A model generated the notes under the pieces. The model made no database searches and was not told the origin of the DNA. It worked only from the letters and a program-made list of their open reading frames with translations. The translations under genes and the position numbers were made by a program. A stretch of 12,168 nucleotides of DNA. Source: an uncultured Eubacteriales bacterium. GTDB lineage: Bacteria > Bacillota > Clostridia > Oscillospirales > QAMX01. Of the stretch, positions 8,067 to 12,168 are shown piece after piece (positions within the stretch are counted from its first letter, which is position 1; the number at the start of each line of letters is the position of its first letter). The stretch covers positions 1-12,168 of the forward strand of contig CAJLFQ010000066.1 in NCBI GenBank assembly GCA_905205975.1, written 5' to 3'.

Positions 8067-9221
8067 TTATTTTTCTTCCTTTTTTTCGCGCTTCTCTGCT
8101 TCGCGTTTATCGCTTTCAAACACCGGATACCACGGGGTAAGTTCTCTCGTCGGACGGCCGATGTTTGACTCAATCAGAATTTCATCTTCGTGTTCGCCCA
8201 GATCCAGGATCGGACTGACTTTCATCCCGCTCTGCATGATGTTGTGGTGGATGATGCAGCCGCGGAGCTGGCGGATGACAAAGGTGCGGCTCGGGAAGAT
8301 TTCGCCATCCAGATCCTGATCCACTCTGTTGCGGGCACGGAACGTGTTGTCAGCAACAATGCAGTTCACGCAGCGTTCCAGACGCACATGTGCGTCGTCA
8401 TAGATGGACAACGGTTCTTTATGGTAACACCATGCAGCACTCCCGTTGAAAACATTGCCGGTGACGGTAATGGAGTCGGCAACGTCGTCGCCCTCACGGC
8501 CAATAACGGAAAGACCCGGACCGCCGTTTACGTCAAAACAGTTGCCCACAAAGCTGCAGTTTTTGGAACAGTGCAGCGTCACGCCCGGACCGCTGTTGCA
8601 CTCGATGCGGTTTCCGGTCACCGTCATATGAGAGCTGCCGTGTGTGCTGCCAATGCCGCCGCGGCCGTTGCCGGCAAACCAGTTGTCGAGAATAAAGGCG
8701 TCAAAGCCGTTCATGAAGAAGCCGAATCCACTGTTGCGGTCAATCATACAGTGGCGCACCGTGATGCACCAGTAATACTCATAGTGGAGGCCGTCTCCGG
8801 TGAAGCCTTCGACTTTGCAGTCTTCGATGCGCGTGCAGTCTTCCTGGCCGCCGCCGCCATAGGTGGCATGGCGGGTCAAGATGCCGTGGACATCTTTGCC
8901 GATTCGGCCGCCAAAAATGGTCAGACCTTTGACTGTCGCGCCGAATGCTTCGGACATATCCAGCAGGCATTCATCTCCGGCGTCGCGCAGGACAAGAATG
9001 CTGCCGCCGTTGGCATCCCAGTGATATGTCCACGCATTGTCGCCTTTGATGGTGATTTTGGCCGGCACTTTCAGGCCGCCGCAGACAAATCGGCCCGGCG
9101 GGACAATGACAGTGCCGCAGGCTTCGCTGGCTGCATCCAGCGCCGCCTGAATGGCCTGCGTCGAATCGGTCACGCCGTCATCTACGGCGCCGAATGCAGT
9201 GATATCAAAAATACGGTTCAT
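8067..9221 (-). CDS. Pectate-lyase-superfamily right-handed beta-helix protein, no signal peptide
   Basis: This 384-residue protein starts with the glycoside-hydrolase-28-related / Pectate_lyase_3 signature (FDITAFGAVDDGVTDSTQAI, then CGTVIVPPGRFVCGGL). Many short beta-helix turns follow, such as NRIECNSGPGVTLHCSKNC and ITVTGNVFNGSAAWC. Such folds act on, bind or epimerise polysaccharides; catalytic residues cannot be assigned here. No signal peptide or membrane segment is seen, so it appears cytoplasmic unless exported otherwise. The C-terminus is a highly charged tail (ESDKREAEKREKKEEK). The frame stays open to 9377, but ATG 9221 is chosen because AAAAGGA lies 9 nt before it and the family motif begins at once. 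ATG 9230 is possible but too close to that site. It is transcribed alone from a strong predicted promoter. The substrate is unknown. Confidence 0.85.
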   Translation of the reverse strand: MNRIFDITAFGAVDDGVTDSTQAIQAALDAASEACGTVIVPPGRFVCGGLKVPAKITIKGDNAWTYHWDANGGSILVLRDAGDECLLDMSEAFGATVKGLTIFGGRIGKDVHGILTRHATYGGGGQEDCTRIEDCKVEGFTGDGLHYEYYWCITVRHCMIDRNSGFGFFMNGFDAFILDNWFAGNGRGGIGSTHGSSHMTVTGNRIECNSGPGVTLHCSKNCSFVGNCFDVNGGPGLSVIGREGDDVADSITVTGNVFNGSAAWCYHKEPLSIYDDAHVRLERCVNCIVADNTFRARNRVDQDLDGEIFPSRTFVIRQLRGCIIHHNIMQSGMKVSPILDLGEHEDEILIESNIGRPTRELTPWYPVFESDKREAEKREKKEEK

Positions 9222-9534
9222 GTGTTTCATTCCTTTTCTCTTGTTCTCTTGAATCGTTCTCAAAAACCGGCCGTCATGGCGACAGTTTGCGTGTCGGACA
9301 GCCCATGTTTTCCGTTTTTCAGCGGTAACGCATACCGTGCGATCAGAAAGACGATTCATGTCGTTCGTTCTTCCCAAGCGATCATGCGCAGGTGCTTTCG
9401 TTCATTCCGCTTTCTCTGCCCCGCCGGTTTGGGACAGCCTGTATATTCTACATGATTTTTGGGGCCGTGTCAAGGAAAATGAAAAAGTTTTCTCCGGCAT
9501 GTTGTTTGGCGTTTACGATGGCGTTCATTTTATA
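9222..9534 (-). other. 313-bp intergenic stretch: long 5' leader of the beta-helix gene plus its promoter
   Basis: No convincing gene is seen between the beta-helix start and the end of the TPM-domain gene. From the promoter at 9445-9473, transcription should begin near 9438, giving an untranslated leader of about 215 nt. Part of it stays open in the beta-helix frame (to 9377), but the predicted residues do not resemble the family. No recognised riboswitch or T-box pattern was found by eye. No convincing terminator follows the TPM gene. Confidence 0.5.
9445..9473 (-). promoter_or_regulatory. Strong sigma-A-type promoter for the beta-helix gene
   Basis: Read on the minus strand: TTGACA (9473-9468), a 17-bp spacer, then TAGAAT (9450-9445). 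This is a full-consensus -35 and a 5/6 -10 at ideal spacing. It is in a gene-free stretch and points toward the beta-helix gene, with a predicted start of transcription near 9438. Confidence 0.75.
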
Positions 9535-10449
9535 TCAGAACTTCCCGCTTCTGCCGCGGCTGCCGCTTCTTCGATTGGATTCATTCTGGATTCTGGTGCA
9601 TCTTCGGACAGTATGCGAGAAAATATCGTTTGAAACCGCCAGCGTCAGACCTTCTCCGGAGACATAGCGGTCGGCCTGTGTCTGTTTCCATACAGACTTC
9701 AGCTTTGCCTTTTGCTTCAGGCAAATGATCAATGCAATCGGAATCCCCAGTGCAAAACCGGTCATCAGCGTATTTTTCAGCGGCGGTTTCTCTGTTTTTT
9801 CTGCCTTGTCTTCCATGGGTGTGCCCGCCTGTGCCAGATTTAGGCATTCTTCGGCTGTATGCAGATAGTCCTGAAAACCGCTGTTCCAGTTGTCTTGGCG
9901 AAAATCATCCAAAAAGGCGTTTTCCACAGCCGTCAGGGCAGCCTCCGTGAAAACCGTATCCGCCCACGGGCCATAGAGGAAGAGGCCATAGTCCCGGTCC
10001 TACATACTGAGCACCAGCAGCAAACCATCGCGGTCCGCGCCGAAGCCAAGCTGATTGGCATGGTAATACGAAACCGCCGCGTCGAATGCATCGGCACCGC
10101 CATACTGTGCTTTGGAATCTTCCAGCGTCAGCAGGTAGAGGCCGCAGCTGTATGTTTGGGCAATGCGTACCCCTTCTGTGTACAGCTTCTCGCGCTGTTC
10201 GTTCGTCAGCAGGGCGGCCTGGTCATCAATCCGGCAAATCGGGTCGGTCGATTCAATCGACGGTTCCTGCGCATTCGGGGGGTCCAGCGCATACGCCGCC
10301 GCAAAAGCAGGCTGCATGAGCAGGCAGATCAGCAGGATGCTAAAGAACCATGGCGCAAGTTTTTGAATTGTTTTCCGTTGGACTGGCTTCCGGCAGTTTG
10401 CTCTGCAATCCGGACAAGTCGTTTTTGGGGTCTGTGCAGTTTTCTTCAT
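9535..10449 (-). pseudogene. TPM-domain membrane protein gene broken by one in-frame TAG
   Basis: The 304-codon frame encodes a TPM-domain (Psb32/MOLO-1 family) protein. The TPM core spans about residues 65-195 (RIDDQAALLTNEQREKL, GFGADRDGLLLVLSM, DRDYGLFLYGPWADTVF). A hydrophobic segment at about 32-52 is a signal anchor or signal peptide, and a membrane helix lies at about 227-244 (TGFALGIPIALIICL). The Ser/Gly/Arg-rich end closing in GKF is the usual TPM tail. The frame is interrupted only by TAG at 10000-10002 (codon 150), in the spot where this family reads SMxDRD, so a Glu or Gln codon was probably lost. The start is ATG 10449 with GGGGGTG before it; GTG 10458 is an alternative. An unusual CPDCRANC motif lies before the first hydrophobic segment. 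It follows the zinc-ribbon gene by 12 bp. Either a true nonsense mutation or a base-call error. Confidence 0.8.
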
Positions 10450-10461
10450 ACGGTTCACCCC

Positions 10462-11598
10462 CTACAAAAGATACAGGATCCCGGCGATGGCTGCTGATAC
10501 GGCTAATACAGTCGCTGCAAATGTGAGCCAGAACTTCGACCAGCTGACCGGGAGATCTCCGATGGTTTTTCCCGTTTGACCATTGACCGCAAATAGCAGA
10601 TGTTTCCCCCGTCATTTGGTCGTCAGAACCCAGACAGGGAGCAATGCGTAGTGCACTTTGCCCCTTCGTATGCGGATGTTTTTCGATTACAGGATGCAGG
10701 ATTGATACCCCTGAACGGTGCTGCGGAGCGCGGCTTCAAATGTCCGGCTGCACCGTTCGTCAGCGCGTGCCCGACAGGCGTCCACATCGACATCGAACCG
10801 GTCTGCAAAAAAGCCTGGAAGATACGCGGTGGAAAACGGCAGAAGCCCCTGATAATCATAGGGTTCCAGTGAATTCATCAATTCGTCCGGCATTTTGGCG
10901 GAAGCATCGACTGGAACTTTTTGAAATGCCATTGTTCCGGCGCGTTCAATCCGGAAGTGATCCGTTTCGGTCACCCGGTAATTGCCCTGACGGAAGGAGC
11001 GGGAACGCGTCGCCTGATACGAAGCTTCCCCCGTCGCTTCGCCGTCCAGCATCCAGAACGGCACATAAATGCCTTTGACTTCCTGAAGATGATTTTCATC
11101 GCGGAAGCGTTTGGGCAGAAACGGCTTTCCCTTGCTGAAGGCCTTCAGTTTTTCGACCGCCGTCTGCTGATTGATGGAAAACGGAATGATTTCATCCGGC
11201 CGGAGGGCACCGCCGACCCGGCCCGGAATGACCGTCGGATTGCCGCAATATGGACAGGAAGTCGCCGCCGTGGCCGCATCGCAGATCAGTTCCGCCGCGC
11301 ATGACGGGCAGATATAGGTGTGAAAGGTTTGTTCATCTGCATCCCATGTGCCGTTTTGACTGGATTGTTCCCACTCGCCGCGATCATCTGCCGGCGATTG
11401 ATTGGCGGCCTGTTCTTTCGCCTCTGCTGTCTGATGGGCTGCGACCGCTTTTTTCTCTGCCGCCGCCATCATAGCCTCTACTTCCTGAACCGCATAAGTT
11501 GATTCGCAGTAATCACAGTGCAGTCTGCCGGTTGTTTCGTCATATCGCAGCGGGGCTTCGCATGCCGGACATTTATAATTCGTGACTTCAGGCGTCAT
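10462..11598 (-). pseudogene. Zinc-ribbon, C-terminally anchored membrane protein gene broken by in-frame TAA and TGA
   Basis: The intact frame would give 378 residues of a widespread clostridial double zinc-ribbon protein, often loosely named TFIIB-type zinc ribbon or helicase-like, of unproven function. Zinc ribbon 1 has Cys10, 13, 28 and 31; zinc ribbon 2 has Cys97, 100, 115 and 118. An Ala/Glu-rich linker separates them. A conserved middle domain follows (PDEIIPFSINQQTAVEKLK, GIYVPFWMLDG, YLPGFFADRFDVD). TAA at 10687-10689 (codon 304) stops translation. Reading on in the same frame gives conserved family sequence (RRGKVHYALLPVWVLTTK), then TGA at 10612-10614 (codon 329), where the family has Trp, then RGKHLLFAVNGQTGKTIG, and a final membrane helix at about 355-378. 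ATG 11598 is supported by GGAGG with 6 nt spacing. A 303-residue truncated product would lose the anchor. Confidence 0.82.
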
Positions 11599-11757
11599 GA
11601 TTGGCCTCCGTTTTCTGGGACAGCCGCTGGCTGTCCATTCTGCTCCGGCTTCTTTTTGGTGAAACCATATGCTGTGAAAATTATTTCATACCCCTTCCCA
11701 TTTTTCAACGCCGCAGGCACGCGCAAAGTTTTTTCTGCGGAATCAAGCGATACCCCC
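11595..11757 (-). pseudogene. Possible 3' remnant of an upstream operon gene
   Basis: A minus-strand frame reaching back to about 11757 reads VSLDSAEKTLRVPAALKNG, then FTAYGFTKKKPEQNG, and ends with a TGA that overlaps the zinc-ribbon start codon as ATGA. Such an overlap and the charged, proline-rich tail look like the C-terminus of a real upstream gene in this operon. The same open frame runs on into the antisense of tRNA-Ser, where it cannot be protein-coding, so any real gene must have been cut before that. No family is recognised. It may simply be a chance open frame. Confidence 0.25.
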
Positions 11758-11786
11758 TTGACAAACGGTGCAAAATCTGGTATGAT
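11758..11786 (+). promoter_or_regulatory. Near-consensus promoter of the tRNA-Ser gene
   Basis: TTGACA (11758-11763), a 17-bp spacer, and TATGAT (11781-11786), with TG one base before the -10 (extended -10). The predicted transcription start near 11793 lies about 30 bp before the tRNA. It is among the best promoter matches in the window, as expected for a stable RNA gene. Confidence 0.88.
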
Positions 11787-11823
11787 ATATAAGCACTTTG
11801 TGAGTGACGTGAAGTGCCGATCT

Positions 11824-11915
11824 GGAGAAGTATCGAAGTGGTCATAACGAGCACGACTGGAAATCGTGTTGCCGTGATGAACGGCACGCGGGTTCAAATC
11901 CCGCCTTCTCCGCCA
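11824..11915 (+). tRNA. tRNA-Ser, anticodon GGA
   Basis: A class II tRNA of 92 nt including an encoded CCA end. The acceptor stem is GGAGAAG (11824-11830) paired with CTTCTCC (11905-11911), discriminator G and CCA 11913-11915. The anticodon arm is CACGA-CTGGAAA-TCGTG with anticodon GGA, reading UCC and UCU. A long variable arm and the T arm GCGGG-TTCAAAT-CCCGC follow. The long variable arm and anticodon together establish serine identity. It is a single-gene unit with its own promoter and terminator. Confidence 0.97.
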
Positions 11916-11918
11916 CCA

Positions 11919-11957
11919 ATCCACTGTATTTCCGATGGAAATACAGTGGATTTTTTT
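11919..11957 (+). terminator. Intrinsic terminator of tRNA-Ser
   Basis: A perfect 15-bp stem, 11919-11933 (ATCCACTGTATTTCC) with 11937-11951, has a GAT loop and is followed by a run of T to 11957. It begins 3 nt after the tRNA CCA end. Confidence 0.93.
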
Positions 11958-12037
11958 GTTCGCTGCACTTCGGCGGTTCCAGTCGCAGATACAAACAAAA
12001 GAGAGCGCCCATCGGGTAACTGTTCATAAAACAGGTT

Positions 12038-12124
12038 TTACGAAATAAGAATTATGGCAGTTGCCATGCAAGGGTTGCTGACAAAAAGGGTATGCACATC
12101 AAAGTGCATACCCTTTGAGATCAT
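12038..12124 (-). CDS. Putative 28-residue leader peptide / small ORF
   Basis: Reading leftward, AGGAGGTG (12137-12130) lies 5 nt before ATG 12124, and the frame continues 28 codons to TAA at 12040-12038. The peptide begins MISKGMHFDVHT and ends ATAIILIS; it is not assigned to any known family here. Codons 3-14 form a 13-bp hairpin followed by T5, and a second hairpin lies in codons 20-24. A TATAAT box sits just upstream. A perfect ribosome site and start codon in front of a terminator-like hairpin suggest a leader peptide whose translation controls read-through, or a small RNA that is also translated. No resistance or biosynthetic gene follows on this strand within the window; the next thing to the left is antisense to tRNA-Ser. 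Confidence 0.5.
   Translation of the reverse strand: MISKGMHFDVHTLFVSNPCMATAIILIS
12083..12116 (-). terminator. Hairpin with T run inside the small ORF (terminator or attenuator)
   Basis: AAAGGGTATGCAC (12116-12104 on the minus strand) pairs perfectly with GTGCATACCCTTT (12097-12085), with a 6-nt loop. On the minus strand the T run at the foot of the stem is five long. The A/T flank favours minus-strand termination. It lies within the 28-codon ORF, so ribosomes on that ORF would disrupt it. Confidence 0.72.
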
Positions 12125-12146
12125 ACGAGCACCTCCTCATGATAGA

Positions 12147-12152
12147 ATTATA
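12147..12152 (-). promoter_or_regulatory. -10 box for the minus-strand leader (the -35 falls outside the window)
   Basis: On the minus strand TATAAT, a perfect -10, lies about 10 nt before the AGGAGGTG site. With a 17-bp spacer the -35 would start just beyond base 12168, so the promoter is only half visible. The predicted transcript starts near 12141 with a very short 5' end. Confidence 0.55.
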
Positions 12153-12168
12153 TCGCCGTTATTGTACC

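Noticed and set aside
8190..9455. 421-codon + strand open frame opposite the beta-helix gene
   Set aside because: It is Ala/Val-rich with no recognisable domain and mirrors the well-supported minus-strand gene, whose protein shows clear family motifs, a ribosome site, a promoter and a terminator.
10000..10002. TAG read as pyrrolysine or by an amber-recoding genome
   Set aside because: TAG is used as a normal stop for the GH13 gene and ends the zinc-ribbon frame. No pyrrolysine genes are visible, and the TPM family has no pyrrolysine member known to me.
10612..10614. TGA read as selenocysteine or as tryptophan under an altered code
   Set aside because: TGA ends glgD, glgA, glgP and the citrate synthase gene, so TGA is a normal stop here. 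The aligned family residue is Trp rather than Cys, and a TAA interrupts the same gene upstream.
10340..10859. Separate small minus-strand genes at 10340-10615 and 10623-10859
   Set aside because: They are out-of-frame readings of the 3' part of the zinc-ribbon gene and of the zinc-ribbon/TPM junction; the conserved residues are all in the interrupted frame.
11760..11924. Minus-strand protein beginning MDWWRRRRDLNPRA over the tRNA
   Set aside because: RRRDLNPRA is the classic false translation of a tRNA antisense strand. The tRNA-Ser fold is complete, so only the part left of about 11757 could be a remnant.
1..12168. CRISPR arrays, insertion sequences, integrase or attachment repeats
   Set aside because: No regular direct repeats, transposase motifs or duplicated tRNA 3' ends were seen. 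The tRNA-Ser end could serve as an integration site, but nothing in the window shows that it did.

Overview
The window looks like a chromosomal segment of a moderately GC-rich Firmicute, most likely a Clostridia member of the Ruminococcaceae/Oscillospiraceae type. The evidence is a GlgD-type second ADP-glucose pyrophosphorylase subunit (a Firmicutes hallmark), AGGAGG-type ribosome binding sites, TTGACA/TATAAT-type promoters, and a zinc-ribbon plus TPM-domain gene pair of a kind common in clostridia. The genus is not determined.

Left half (1-6480, + strand): the end of a glycogen operon, ordered glgD (3' part only), glgA, glgP, and a cytoplasmic GH13 alpha-glucan hydrolase. The hydrolase start overlaps the glgP stop by 4 bases. 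GlgD (with an unseen GlgC) belongs to ADP-glucose supply, GlgA builds alpha-1,4 chains, GlgP releases glucose-1-phosphate, and the GH13 enzyme probably trims the branched or short dextrins that GlgP leaves. A strong intrinsic terminator closes the operon at 6432-6475. The promoter and any glgB/glgC lie upstream of the window.

Middle (6480-9480): a monocistronic Si-type citrate synthase with its own ribosome binding site. It faces a minus-strand gene for a pectate-lyase-superfamily right-handed beta-helix protein without a signal peptide, and the two share a hairpin terminator at 8022-8058. The beta-helix gene has a strong predicted promoter and an unusually long leader of about 215 nt.

Right part (9535-11600, - strand): a two-gene operon of a zinc-ribbon membrane protein and a TPM-domain membrane protein. 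Both are broken by in-frame stop codons (TAA and TGA in the first, TAG in the second) while the reading frames remain otherwise intact. This looks like recent decay by point nonsense changes, or clustered base-call errors. A short open segment just upstream, ending in an ATGA overlap, may be the last piece of a third operon member.

Right edge (11750-12168): a tRNA-Ser(GGA) gene with a near-ideal promoter and its own terminator. Beyond it, on the minus strand, is a compact element made of a TATAAT box, a perfect AGGAGGTG site and a 28-codon ORF whose codons 3-14 form a 13-bp hairpin followed by a T run, with a second hairpin after it. It has the architecture of a leader-peptide attenuator or a small terminated RNA, and it is the most unusual item here. 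The window otherwise contains mostly ordinary housekeeping genes; no clear new multi-gene system was found.
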